Of a stretch of 21,073 nucleotides of DNA, positions 6,044 through 15,150 are shown piece after piece. The translations under genes were made by a program, and so were the position numbers. Source of the stretch: a virus; the IMG/VR virus record IMGVR_UViG_3300023301_000140, positions 1 through 21,073 of that record; one strand, 5' to 3'. Each line of letters begins with the position of its first letter. The first letter of the stretch is position 1. The notes beneath the pieces were generated by a model. That model was given only the letters and a program-made list of their open reading frames with translations, was not told where the DNA came from and searched no databases.

Positions 6044-6321
6044 ACAAAAATCAACGTACCAAAATTATGGTATTTATCGGCAACTGGGCGGGAGAGATGT
6101 TTTCCCACGCCCATAACCTTGAAGATCAATTAGAACTTTTAATAATCCTGCGCCGGGTGTATTTAGATTCCAGCTGGGCAGACAATCGTGAAGAACGCCG
6201 CAATGTTATTTGGCTTTTCGATGAATTAGAGGAACTCTTTAATGGTCTTAATAAATACGGTAAGGATGATTTTAATGGTTTAGATCATTGGATTTTAGAA
6301 CAAACCAAAATTGCTTCCTAA
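6013..6321 (+). CDS. Small acidic protein before the tape measure gene, function unknown
   Basis: A 102-residue protein. After a basic N-terminus (KEAKAHKNQRTK) comes a helical core rich in Leu, Glu and Trp (EDQLELLIILRRVYLD, NVIWLFDELEELFNGL). ATG 6013 lies inside the inverted-repeat arm of the preceding leader. The next in-frame ATG, 6067, would give an 84-residue protein starting MVFIGNWAGEMF and free of that structure, so the true start is uncertain. Its stop overlaps the next start (TAATG). Genes directly before the tape measure are often tail assembly chaperones, and size and acidity would allow that, but it has no recognised motif. It could equally be cargo belonging to the small-gene island. 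Confidence 0.6.
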   Translation: MQNNSKEAKAHKNQRTKIMVFIGNWAGEMFSHAHNLEDQLELLIILRRVYLDSSWADNREERRNVIWLFDELEELFNGLNKYGKDDFNGLDHWILEQTKIAS

Positions 6322-6482
6322 TGTATTACCGCAATTTAAAAGACCTGGTATCTATAGAAGGTATCGAGGTGGAAGCCGGTAGTTTATGGAAACACGAACA
6401 AGAAGACAATCTTCTTGTTTTGATAGATGAAGATCAATACGCCAGTACCCAACTGGACGAAGATTCCTTTATTGATGAGTAA
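6321..6482 (+). CDS. Small acidic protein, 53 residues
   Basis: ATG 6321 overlaps the previous stop (TAATG), giving a 53-residue, very acidic protein (MYYRNLKDLVSIEGIEVEAG ... DEDSFIDE). The alternating pattern suggests a small beta-rich domain in which a loop of the type EGIEVEAGSLW leads into a strand, LLVLIDED. An alternative TTG start at 6288 would overlap the previous gene and is less likely. It is followed after 23 bases by a terminator hairpin, so it ends a two-gene unit. It may act with the 102-residue protein. No family recognised. Confidence 0.55.
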   Translation: MYYRNLKDLVSIEGIEVEAGSLWKHEQEDNLLVLIDEDQYASTQLDEDSFIDE

Positions 6483-6505
6483 TTATTTTTAAGTTAGCTT
6501 ACCAC

Positions 6506-6531
6506 GCCCCTGCAATTGTAGGGGCTTTTTT
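6506..6531 (+). terminator. Rho-independent terminator
   Basis: GCCCCT (6506-6511) pairs with AGGGGC (6520-6525), with an extra G-T pair and a CAATTG loop, then six T (6526-6531). It separates the two small acidic genes from the tape measure gene, which therefore needs its own promoter or readthrough. Confidence 0.85.
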
Positions 6532-6561
6532 ATTGTCACACCTTAAACCTTTTATAGGCGG

Positions 6562-6580
6562 TAAACTTGTTTAAAGTTTA
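6562..6580 (+). promoter_or_regulatory. Inverted repeat upstream of the tape measure gene
   Basis: TAAACTT (6562-6568) and AAGTTTA (6574-6580) are perfect 7-bp arms around GTTTA, ending six bases before the tape measure start codon. No consensus -7 element is visible between the upstream terminator and the start. The repeat could be a regulator site or an mRNA hairpin affecting translation. Functional meaning is unknown. Confidence 0.35.
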
Positions 6581-6586
6581 TTCCCT

Positions 6587-9500
6587 ATGGCCAAGCGAAT
6601 TGTTGATGAAGAAATGCGTTTTTCTGTTGTTATTAATGGCAACGAAGCGCAAAAAGAATTGTTCGATTTAGAAAAATCTACCCGGCAACTTACCCAACGC
6701 AATAAAGAATTAAAACAAGAGAAGCGACAGCTTGCTAACGCGGGAAAAAAAGAATCGGCACAATATAAAGCGCTGGATAAAGAATTGCGACAAAATAATC
6801 GCACTCTTAAAGAAAAAAAGGCCAGAATGAACGCACTCCAAAAAGAAATTGGAGTTACGGGTCTTACTATGAACCAACTGAGCAAAAGGGCTTCCAAGCT
6901 TAGGTTGCAATTACATAATATGGTGCCTGGAAGCGCCCAGTACAAACGCTATAGCGCAGAACTAAAAGGGATAGATTCCAGGCTAAAAGAGCTTAGGCTG
7001 AATGCCAGGGCTACAAGATCTTCAATTGGTAGGGTTGCCGATGGTTTTAATAGATATGCGGCTTTGGGTGCTTCGGTTATCGCTACGGGTACCGGGATGG
7101 TGCTTTCCCTTCAAAAGGTACTAGACTATAACTCAAAATTGTCAGATTCTCAAGCCGATGTAATGAAGACCACGGGCTTAACAAAAGACGAAGTAGATGA
7201 ACTTACTAAATCTTTTGGAATGTTTACCACCAGGTCTGCCCGGTCAGAATTATTAAAGCTGGCGGAAGATGCGGGTAGATTGGGAATTACCGGAGTTAAA
7301 AATTTAAACGATTATGTAAAAGTAGCGAACCAGGTAAAAGTAGCCCTTGGGGATGATCTTTCAGACGAAGCTATTCGGGAAGTAGGGAAAATGACCAAGG
7401 TTTTTGAGGTGGGCGAACAAACCGGGCGCGATTATGCCGGTGCTTTAATGTCTGTTGGTTCCGCAATTAACGAAGTTTCAGCAAGTGGGGCTAACCAGGC
7501 TAATTATCTGGTCAATTTTATGAAGCGTACCGGCGGTATAGCCAAGGTGGTAGATATTTCTGCCGATAAGATTATAGGTTTGGGAGCTGCTTTCGATGAA
7601 ATGGGGGTTTCTCAAGAAATTGCTGCCACTGCGGCAAGCAAGACGCTTGCTGCAATGTATGAAGATGTGGATGCTTTTGCCACTGCCGCACAAATTCCCG
7701 TAGATGATTTCAGAAAAATGATGGAAGAAGATGCCAATGAGGCATTTATTGCTTTCGTAAAGAGTTTTTCAGATTCCACGGTGGGCGCTGAAGAATTAAT
7801 AAAACGCTTAAGCGGTGTTGAAATTGGTGGCGAACGTGGCGCACGTGCTATTTTATCTTTGGCTCAGGGAATTGATGTGGTAAGAAAAAGACAAAAAACA
7901 GCTGCGGAAGCTTTACAGGAGGCTACTTCTTTAACCGAAGAATACAACGTAAAAAACAATAACCTTGCGGCTACTTTACAAAAAGTTCAAAAAAGACTGA
8001 TAGGCCTTGTTTCTTCAGAATCTATAGTGAATTGGCTTAAATCTGGTGTAGAATGGTTTGCCAAATTTATAGGAGCATCAGAGGATGCTACCGGAGAAGT
8101 CACTATTTGGCGAAGTAGATTATTGGCCGTAGTTAAAGTTATGGCCGTAGTTCTCGCTGCCGTACTTTCTTATAATGCGGCACTTAAACTTAGTGCCTTA
8201 TGGACTGCCAGGGCTAGTGCTGTGACTAAAATTCATTATGCATTGCTACTGGCTCAAGAAATAGCAACAAAATCTCTGGCTATTGCCAAGGCACTTTTAA
8301 CCGGGAACATAAAAAAAGCGGTGCTGGCCTATAGGGCATTAACGGCAGCAATGGCGCTAAATCCCATTGGCGCAGCGTTAGCTATAGTAGGAGCTGCTGT
8401 TGCTGCTTATTATGCTTTTTCAGAAAGTGCTGAAGAAGCCGCAAGTAAACAAAGTTTGTTAAGTGATGCTAGCAAGAAGGTAGCAAGTGATCTTGCTTCA
8501 GAAAAAAATGAAGTAGAAGCTCTAATTGCTGTTTCGCGTGATGAAACTGCTAGCCGTGGAGCTAGACTAGTAGCGATAAGAAAACTAAATAAAATTTCTC
8601 CGGAATATCTAGGGAACCTTAACCTGGAGAATATTGCCACTAAAGAAGGTAAAACAGCTTTAAAGGATTATACAGCTGCGCTGGAGCAGGCATCCCGGGC
8701 TAAAGCACTTAAGGCAATGCTAGATGAGAAATCCCGAGAACTGTTAGATAAAGAAAATTCAAGTTTAGAGGATAATATTGATTTTTGGGATAAGGCCTGG
8801 GCTACTATCAAAGGAGGCTTTAATCCTGTTTCTACCCAAAATAATCTTATTGAAAAAGCCATTTTGAGTAAGCGGGAAAATGTGGAAGCAACCAAAGCCG
8901 AGATAAAAATACTCAAAGAGCTGTACGCAGAGCAAATGAAAGAAAGTGCTCCTGCAGGTGGTGAAACTCCAGGCCCTAAAGAAGGTGATACTCAAGAAAT
9001 AAACGGCAAATGGTTTGTTTATAAAAATGGCAAATGGCAAAGACAGAAAATAACTCCAGATTCAGACGATCCCGAAACCGATAAACCCGGAGGGAACAAG
9101 TATAGTGCAAATGCCGAGAATGAGAAAAAAGCTTTACGGCAAATACAACAAGAAAACAATAGGCTAAAAGCTTCTTTAATTGATGATTCCTTCAAACGGG
9201 AAGTAGCGCAGCTGGAAGCCAATCACGAGGCGAAGTTAACGAAGCTGCGTGAGCAAATGATTGAGGAAGCACAATTACAAAACCTCGATGTAGAAATAGA
9301 TAAAGCGCGTGCCGGTGGCGATAATAAAAGAGCTGCCGAGCTTTCTAAAGTGAAAGAACTTTGGCTACAGCAAAATGCAGAGCTCAACCAACAAATTCAG
9401 CACGAAGAAGCTATCCATCAAAATAAGCTAGGCAGCATTATTCAAAAAGGCCTTGAAGACCAGGCTCAAAAAAGACAGCAAGAATTTGAGCGTGAGAAAA

Positions 9501-10753
9501 CAAGACGGGAGATTGCGCACAATGAAGCACTGGCGGCACTTGGTAATGATAAAGAAGCCCGAGCTGTGCTTCAGGAAAAATTCAACCGGGAAGAAGCAGA
9601 TAGAGAGGCGCAACATCTTAATGAGTTGCTTGCTCAAATGCAGGGAATTATAGAGAGTGGAGAATTTAAAGGTTTTGACCTGGAGTTACTTTCAGAAGAA
9701 GAAAAACAAGAGTTATTAGATTACCTGGACGAGCTGGGGATTAAGCTCAGTGAAATTAAAGGCGGCTCTGTAGGTGGCGATGAACAAGAAGAAGGAAAAT
9801 CTTACGGAGGTTTTGATGTTTTGGGATTCACAGTAGATCAATGGGATGAAACCTTTGCAAATTTAGACACCGTTACCCAAAAAATTGAAGCTGCGCAAAT
9901 GGTAGTGCAGGGATTGATGAATGCCTGGGGAATGTATCACGATTTTCAGGCTAAAAAACAACAGGTAGAGCTTCAGGAATTTGAAAGAAACCAACGCCAA
10001 AAAGAAGAGCGTTTAAGGCGGCAATTAGATACTGGTAGATTAAACCAACGCCAGTATAACCGTGCGGTTGAAGAAATGGAAAAAGAAACTCAGCGCAAGC
10101 GTGCTGAGATGGAATATAAAACCGCCAAGCGAGAGAAAGAAATGATGATGGCGCAAATAGTCCTCAATACTGCTGCCGGTGTTGCCAAAGCCCTTGCGCA
10201 AGGAGGTTTAGTTTTAGGTGTGCCCTGGGCTGCTATTGTAGGTGCTATGGGTGCAATTCAATTAGGTATAGCTGCCGCTACTCCCCTTCCGGCAAAAGGT
10301 TTTGAAAAAGGGCTTTATCCTGTTCAACGTGAACAGGACGGCAAAATGTTTAATGCCGGTTATGGCGGGGAAACCCGCTCTGGTTTAGTGAATAAGCCCA
10401 CAATGTTCCTGGCGGGAGAAGGCGGTGCAGCAAGACCAGAAATGATTATAGACGATAAAGCCTGGAAAAAGTTTGATCCTGCCCTTCAAGAAACGATACA
10501 TAATGAAATTGCCCGGGTAAAAGGTTTTGAAACTGGGCTATATAAACAAAACCAACAGGTTTCAGGAAGCGATGTGCAGCCCCAGGATAACACTTCACTT
10601 TTAGCTGTAGCCCTGTCCAACAACACGAAAGTATTGGAACGCTTAGAAAAAAATGGAGTGATCGCATATATGGAGCGAAATATGGAGAATTCAAGAAAAA
10701 TGTCAGAAGATATTAAGGAGTACCAGAAATGGAGAAATTCAAATAAAAGATAA
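6587..10753 (+). CDS. Phage tail tape measure protein (TP901-like)
   Basis: This 1388-residue protein sets tail length and is ejected ahead of the DNA. The N-terminal 140 residues form a Lys/Glu/Gln-rich coiled coil. Residues about 160-450 match the TP901-type tape measure core, with typical stretches such as VMKTTGLTKDEVDELTKSF, ALMSVGSAINEVSASG and the KRLSGVEIGGERGARAIL segment. A hydrophobic helical region follows (about 505-612), able to insert in a membrane. Then come a Gly/Pro/Asp-rich linker (about 785-845) and a second long coiled coil (about 850-1010). A third charged stretch lies around 1120-1185, then a hydrophobic segment near 1190-1235. The C-terminal motif MFLAGEGGAARPEMIID is characteristic. 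By the usual rule of about 0.15 nm per residue the tail would be near 200 nm long. The stop and the next start overlap (TAATG). Confidence 0.92.
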   Translation: MAKRIVDEEMRFSVVINGNEAQKELFDLEKSTRQLTQRNKELKQEKRQLANAGKKESAQYKALDKELRQNNRTLKEKKARMNALQKEIGVTGLTMNQLSKRASKLRLQLHNMVPGSAQYKRYSAELKGIDSRLKELRLNARATRSSIGRVADGFNRYAALGASVIATGTGMVLSLQKVLDYNSKLSDSQADVMKTTGLTKDEVDELTKSFGMFTTRSARSELLKLAEDAGRLGITGVKNLNDYVKVANQVKVALGDDLSDEAIREVGKMTKVFEVGEQTGRDYAGALMSVGSAINEVSASGANQANYLVNFMKRTGGIAKVVDISADKIIGLGAAFDEMGVSQEIAATAASKTLAAMYEDVDAFATAAQIPVDDFRKMMEEDANEAFIAFVKSFSDSTVGAEELIKRLSGVEIGGERGARAILSLAQGIDVVRKRQKTAAEALQEATSLTEEYNVKNNNLAATLQKVQKRLIGLVSSESIVNWLKSGVEWFAKFIGASEDATGEVTIWRSRLLAVVKVMAVVLAAVLSYNAALKLSALWTARASAVTKIHYALLLAQEIATKSLAIAKALLTGNIKKAVLAYRALTAAMALNPIGAALAIVGAAVAAYYAFSESAEEAASKQSLLSDASKKVASDLASEKNEVEALIAVSRDETASRGARLVAIRKLNKISPEYLGNLNLENIATKEGKTALKDYTAALEQASRAKALKAMLDEKSRELLDKENSSLEDNIDFWDKAWATIKGGFNPVSTQNNLIEKAILSKRENVEATKAEIKILKELYAEQMKESAPAGGETPGPKEGDTQEINGKWFVYKNGKWQRQKITPDSDDPETDKPGGNKYSANAENEKKALRQIQQENNRLKASLIDDSFKREVAQLEANHEAKLTKLREQMIEEAQLQNLDVEIDKARAGGDNKRAAELSKVKELWLQQNAELNQQIQHEEAIHQNKLGSIIQKGLEDQAQKRQQEFEREKTRREIAHNEALAALGNDKEARAVLQEKFNREEADREAQHLNELLAQMQGIIESGEFKGFDLELLSEEEKQELLDYLDELGIKLSEIKGGSVGGDEQEEGKSYGGFDVLGFTVDQWDETFANLDTVTQKIEAAQMVVQGLMNAWGMYHDFQAKKQQVELQEFERNQRQKEERLRRQLDTGRLNQRQYNRAVEEMEKETQRKRAEMEYKTAKREKEMMMAQIVLNTAAGVAKALAQGGLVLGVPWAAIVGAMGAIQLGIAAATPLPAKGFEKGLYPVQREQDGKMFNAGYGGETRSGLVNKPTMFLAGEGGAARPEMIIDDKAWKKFDPALQETIHNEIARVKGFETGLYKQNQQVSGSDVQPQDNTSLLAVALSNNTKVLERLEKNGVIAYMERNMENSRKMSEDIKEYQKWRNSNKR

Positions 10754-13293
10754 TGGCCTACGATAAATTTAGTACCGAAAAAGTATTTAGCGACGAACTG
10801 GTTAATATTCTTAGTAACAAGCTAATTAACCGGGTCACTACAGAGTTTAGTGTAGATAAGTTAGTGCCTTATGGAGATTTGGCTATAATTATTAACGGTA
10901 GTGCGGTCTCCCCGCTTCCTGTGGTGGCTTTTGCCACACCAGATGCTGCCGTCTATAATTGGCTGGTAAAGAACCTACAGGATATTATTAATGTACAAAC
11001 CCAGCTAAGTTTTAAAAACAGGATCCAAATAGTGACTTTGCAAGCCTATTTCGAGATTTGGTTTGATGAGACGGCAACTGCTACGGCCATTACCGGTCCT
11101 TATAATATTCCCCTGGAAGATACTCCAGATTTTACCGATAGTTTTGAGAACGAATTGTATTACCAAAACTGGAAAACTCCCATAGATCCCCCAATTACTA
11201 TTTATTACATGGTGGGAGATCCTGCTCCGGCATCTATCGAAATCCCGGTTCAAATAGAAAATCATTTCGCTACCGAAGAAGCTGGGAAGTACAATTCTTT
11301 TATCGCTACCGCAAATGTTGTCAACTATTTAGGGGAATATGATAACCTAAATTTAGCTGGGGGGGATATTACCACTGAAAGCGGACTAGTTTTAACCGAG
11401 AATAATTTGGAACAAAACGTTAGTCTTGGTTATAAAAATTTAAGTCTATTAGATCCTGGTTATCATGCAGGGATCATTCAATTTGCTGTGGAGGGGGTGA
11501 GAGCAGATTCTGGTCTAACAGTTAATAATTTATCTTATTTAAGGCTTTTTGTGGAGCTGCGAGTAATTGGTCCAGATGAGCTAAAAGTAACTACCAGTAG
11601 TTTAAAGCTTTCACACGTGAAAAGTAATGCGCCATTGCCGGCGCAGCAATTTAATATTTTAACCAGGGCAAATTTTAAAATTAGAATTTCAGAATATTTC
11701 GAATTAAGCAGCACCGGAAACCTCGTTTATGAAAGCACTACCTGGGACGGAAAAAAAGTATATACCGGGCAGGGATCGCAAACCATAGATATTAGCCTTA
11801 CTTCTGAATTCGATTTCCATGAATCTCCTATACTAAGCGAAGGGATTGAAATTGAGAATTTAGATTTTTATCATCCAGATTATGAGCTATTCCCTACCAT
11901 TATCCCGGTTACAGCTTATCTTTTCGATACGCACGGCTTCAATGTATCTCCAGATGCCTTAGAGTTTTTTGCAATTAAAGGCGTTCAAAATGCGAGGACC
12001 ATAAAAACCAGTATTGTTAGCACACAATCTTATGTGATTAGTGTACCCTACTGGATAGAGCTTGCCGAAAGTGCGGGCGAGTATTACCAGGAACTCGGTG
12101 TGAAACCAATATCGGCCAATAACCTGGTGGCCGGGATCTATCAGGATGTAATTGTTTTTACTTCTAATAATGCGGTGTTTGAACTCCCGGTGATGCTTAG
12201 GGTAGTAGAAAGTATAGATGTTGGCTTTAATAGTGACAGGCTAAATTTTACAAACGATGAGCAGGAATTCACTAATATTTATTCGAACAAAGAAACGGAC
12301 AGGGCTTCTATAAGTATGGAAATTACCCGCTATGATTATAGCAACTTTTCTAAGTTGTTTTCCAATACGGCAAAAGGCGCGTTTTTCGAAAACAAAATGA
12401 GTATTCACTTAGGGAGTATAATTTCCAGAGCGTTTTATACTCCAAAAAAGCTCTTTGAAGTGCTTCCTGAAGCTTTAGAAAACTACGAGATATTTCCGTA
12501 TTACAGGCCGGCAAGTGTAGCTATTAATCTTAGAAAAGAAGTAAGGAAAACGGCATCGAAAATAGAAGATAAGAGCTTCCCTACTATCAATTTTATTAAA
12601 GGTCGAACTCCTAAAAAATACCAGGGAAACTTTGGGATTTTGAATTATGAAACGCGGCCGGTTCGGGTCACTAAAAACAGCAAAGCAATTTTCAACTTTG
12701 TGAAGCAATTTGGAAGCCATCAGCTTTTAATTATGCGAAATAATACAACCTACAAAACTATTAATCACACCCCGGGCAATAATTCGTTGTTTGGATTGGC
12801 CATTTCCTTCAGCGATTTTGTCCCGGGTGATGTGATTGAAATAAGAATGCCCATAAATGAGAATGATTATTATAGTCAGCGATATTTAATGTTTCCAGAG
12901 AACATGTACAGCTATAACCTTTATTTCTTAACGGAATACCATACGGTAGAATGTCTCGAATTTACTGGGGCCTTGCGCCTTGGTAGTAAATATGAGGCGA
13001 TAAGTAATACCAGTTTTAAAAACCTGGTAGAAGTATTACAGAATGTAGAAGTTAAAAAAGAGCTTCGGTTAAATTTAAATACCGGTCATATTCTTAAAGA
13101 GTCTGCCGGCACCTTAGAAGAATTAATTCGCAGTAAACGGGTTTGGTTAGAAAAGGAAGGGCGCGAAATCTCTTTAGCTCCGGTAGTTAAGGAGTTTCTT
13201 AATGAAGATAGCGAGCAGGGCACCTATAGCTATGATGTAGAATTTATAATAAACAGAGAAAATGATCTTCAAATTTACAACGGCACAATTTGA
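10753..13293 (+). CDS. Large tail-tip/baseplate protein with Ig/BACON-like beta domains (putative)
   Basis: An 846-residue beta-rich protein directly after the tape measure gene, where distal-tail and baseplate proteins lie in siphophages. The N-terminal 150 residues look like a structural attachment domain. At least three beta-sandwich units start with a similar strand: VTTSSLKLSH (about 275), VSPDALEFFA (about 396) and FNSDRLNFTN (about 490). The second has the spacing of BACON-like domains, with a Trp after a strand (VPYWIELAESAGEYY). Such domains occur in Bacteroidota phage tail proteins and are thought to bind glycans. The C-terminus (about 780-846, RVWLEKEGREISLAPVVKEF) resembles the end of other Bacteroidota tail proteins. 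No signal peptide. The structural role is well supported by order; the domain naming is my reading. Confidence 0.65.
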   Translation: MAYDKFSTEKVFSDELVNILSNKLINRVTTEFSVDKLVPYGDLAIIINGSAVSPLPVVAFATPDAAVYNWLVKNLQDIINVQTQLSFKNRIQIVTLQAYFEIWFDETATATAITGPYNIPLEDTPDFTDSFENELYYQNWKTPIDPPITIYYMVGDPAPASIEIPVQIENHFATEEAGKYNSFIATANVVNYLGEYDNLNLAGGDITTESGLVLTENNLEQNVSLGYKNLSLLDPGYHAGIIQFAVEGVRADSGLTVNNLSYLRLFVELRVIGPDELKVTTSSLKLSHVKSNAPLPAQQFNILTRANFKIRISEYFELSSTGNLVYESTTWDGKKVYTGQGSQTIDISLTSEFDFHESPILSEGIEIENLDFYHPDYELFPTIIPVTAYLFDTHGFNVSPDALEFFAIKGVQNARTIKTSIVSTQSYVISVPYWIELAESAGEYYQELGVKPISANNLVAGIYQDVIVFTSNNAVFELPVMLRVVESIDVGFNSDRLNFTNDEQEFTNIYSNKETDRASISMEITRYDYSNFSKLFSNTAKGAFFENKMSIHLGSIISRAFYTPKKLFEVLPEALENYEIFPYYRPASVAINLRKEVRKTASKIEDKSFPTINFIKGRTPKKYQGNFGILNYETRPVRVTKNSKAIFNFVKQFGSHQLLIMRNNTTYKTINHTPGNNSLFGLAISFSDFVPGDVIEIRMPINENDYYSQRYLMFPENMYSYNLYFLTEYHTVECLEFTGALRLGSKYEAISNTSFKNLVEVLQNVEVKKELRLNLNTGHILKESAGTLEELIRSKRVWLEKEGREISLAPVVKEFLNEDSEQGTYSYDVEFIINRENDLQIYNGTI

Positions 13294-15130
13294 GTTAGAC
13301 CTATATGGTAAAAACCTAAATATTGTACAAGAGAATCACTGGTTTACAGATCAGTTTTTTTCGCAATACTCATTTCCTTTTGAGTTTAATGTAGATGAAG
13401 ATATGGACACTACTTTAGAATTTGTAAGTGTTTTTTCTTCAGCTTCAAGCCCTAAAACTTTTACCGGCTTTTTGCAATTGTTTGGCGAGGAGCACGAAGC
13501 GCTGTTGGTTATAGAGCGTATTCAGGGGAAAATGATTCAGGGAAAAATAAAATTCGGCTTTGAAGAGTTTCCTAATTTCGAAAAGAAACTTTCAGAATTA
13601 CCTTTGGAAAATAATTCCTTCACGGGAACTATAGAAGATTTCGCTGCGGGTGTTGCTGCGCAGAATTACCCGGCGGTTAATTATAATTTTCCCGCTATTA
13701 TTACAGACGATATTGATACATCTTCTGTGCAATGGCAATATTTTGAAGGGATAATTAATAATTATAAATCAGGTGCTTTTCTAAAAAATGAATACGATAG
13801 CGCCAACGATGAGCAGGTTAATAGAAATCTTCTACAGCCAATGCCTTATTTGTTGCACGTGTTGAAGCAAGGGTTTGCAGATGCGGGATTCAGTTTAAAA
13901 GGGGATATTCTGCAAGATTCAGAATTTAAACAGGCGCTCTTGGTGGTGCTGTCAGATTATTATTCCAATATTTCTTCAGATGGCATAGAGTTTAAAATGC
14001 TTGCCGATGAATATTTTGAAATTAGAACGGTAGATCCTGTTATTCCCTGGTTCGGATTTCCTTTGCAAGCCGGCAGGTATCTTCAGTCGGTTCTTTTAAC
14101 CGAACCTGGGATCTATAAAATTGCTGGAAGCTGTGTGGTAAGATCGTATGGTACTTTTGCAGCTGCGGCTATAGATTTGGGTGATGAACGTATATTTCTA
14201 CACCATAATTTAGCGCGTGGTTATCGGGAATTCTACTCCTCTATAGATAGGAACTTCGAAATAAGTGTGGAGCAAGGCGGCGCTATGTTGAATTTTAGGT
14301 CAGATCAAATGGCTTATGCTATAGTTGATGAAAATCAAGACCCAAAAGCAATGATCTTTGATGTTACCATAACGAAGTTGGCCGGGTATGATCCTAACGG
14401 AAACCTAGTCCCTGCCTTAATTACTCCAGATAGAATAGATTTACGGAAATGTGTGCCCGATATCACCTTTGGCGAACTGGTGAAAACCGTTAAGAATTGG
14501 CGGAATTACGATCTTAATGTAGTGGGCAATGATGCTATAATGAATAAGATTCAGAATGAAATGGAAGAAGGGGAGATTATCTCTTTGGAAGATTATGAAG
14601 TAAAAGAACCGCTTCGGGAATTCTATCAGAACAAAAGCTTTTTACTTCAATTTCAGGAGCAAAGTTCAGATGAATATAAATTTGATAAGGTTTTTTTAGA
14701 TCATAATGGGATGCGTACAACTTCGTTCGTAAAAACTGAGGAAACCAGTGAGATCACTATTAACGGTATGCCACTGCCCTTAAAGCAAAGTGGCAGTATT
14801 AATACGGCACATTTGTTTTTGAACAATAAATCTATTGTAGCCTTGTCGAAATTTAGCGGAATTAATTTTGGGGAAAATAGTTGTGAAGATATAAGTGGCT
14901 TGCTATTGCCGGCCGTTTTCGAAAATGATTATGAAGATTGGCTGGATTTTAGAATAAATTCAGAAGGAAATGAATGGACTTTTATCTGCGATGCTGAAAT
15001 GGCCGGAAGAATTAAAAAGAAATCCAGGATCTTTGCTTATGGAAAATATAATGTCATTAGACGAGTAACGAAAAAGAATAGGTCTCTAGATTTATGGGAA
15101 GTTACTATAGAACAGGATGGGCGCCACTAA
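13262..15130 (+). CDS. Tail-tip/baseplate hub-like protein (putative)
   Basis: A 622-residue protein whose start lies 32 bp inside the previous gene, showing tight coupling. The N-terminus (FELDLYGKNLNIVQENHWF, then QYSFPFEF) matches, from memory, the start of large tail proteins that follow the tape measure gene in Bacteroidota phages. A later segment (CVPDITFGELVKTVKNWRNY, about 399-418) is also typical of those proteins, where it lies in a hub-like domain. The rest is beta-rich with regular aromatic residues. It has no enzyme motif that I can see. The likely role is the central hub or tail-tip protein linking the tube to receptor-binding proteins. It is the last gene of the rightward virion block and is followed by a hairpin facing the convergent integrase gene. 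Confidence 0.62.
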   Translation: MIFKFTTAQFELDLYGKNLNIVQENHWFTDQFFSQYSFPFEFNVDEDMDTTLEFVSVFSSASSPKTFTGFLQLFGEEHEALLVIERIQGKMIQGKIKFGFEEFPNFEKKLSELPLENNSFTGTIEDFAAGVAAQNYPAVNYNFPAIITDDIDTSSVQWQYFEGIINNYKSGAFLKNEYDSANDEQVNRNLLQPMPYLLHVLKQGFADAGFSLKGDILQDSEFKQALLVVLSDYYSNISSDGIEFKMLADEYFEIRTVDPVIPWFGFPLQAGRYLQSVLLTEPGIYKIAGSCVVRSYGTFAAAAIDLGDERIFLHHNLARGYREFYSSIDRNFEISVEQGGAMLNFRSDQMAYAIVDENQDPKAMIFDVTITKLAGYDPNGNLVPALITPDRIDLRKCVPDITFGELVKTVKNWRNYDLNVVGNDAIMNKIQNEMEEGEIISLEDYEVKEPLREFYQNKSFLLQFQEQSSDEYKFDKVFLDHNGMRTTSFVKTEETSEITINGMPLPLKQSGSINTAHLFLNNKSIVALSKFSGINFGENSCEDISGLLLPAVFENDYEDWLDFRINSEGNEWTFICDAEMAGRIKKKSRIFAYGKYNVIRRVTKKNRSLDLWEVTIEQDGRH

Positions 15131-15139
15131 GGGCACCCA
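15118..15139. terminator. Hairpin between convergent tail and integrase genes
   Basis: TGGGCGCC (15118-15125) and GGGCACCCA (15131-15139) form a stem with one mismatch, spanning the stop codon of the tail gene. Neither side has a strong T run, so termination would be weak. It lies in the 20-bp gap between two convergent genes and probably serves both. Confidence 0.5.
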
Positions 15140-15150
15140 TCACTATTTGG

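Noticed and set aside
6276-6321. Programmed -1 frameshift joining the 102- and 53-residue proteins as a G/GT tail chaperone pair
   Set aside because: The frames are in the right relation and overlap, but there is no X-XXY-YYZ slippery heptamer in the overlap. TAATG coupling explains the arrangement.
6571-9653. Antisense and alternate-frame open frames within the tape measure gene
   Set aside because: They are by-products of its biased, repeat-like coiled-coil codons; none has a promoter or a plausible domain.
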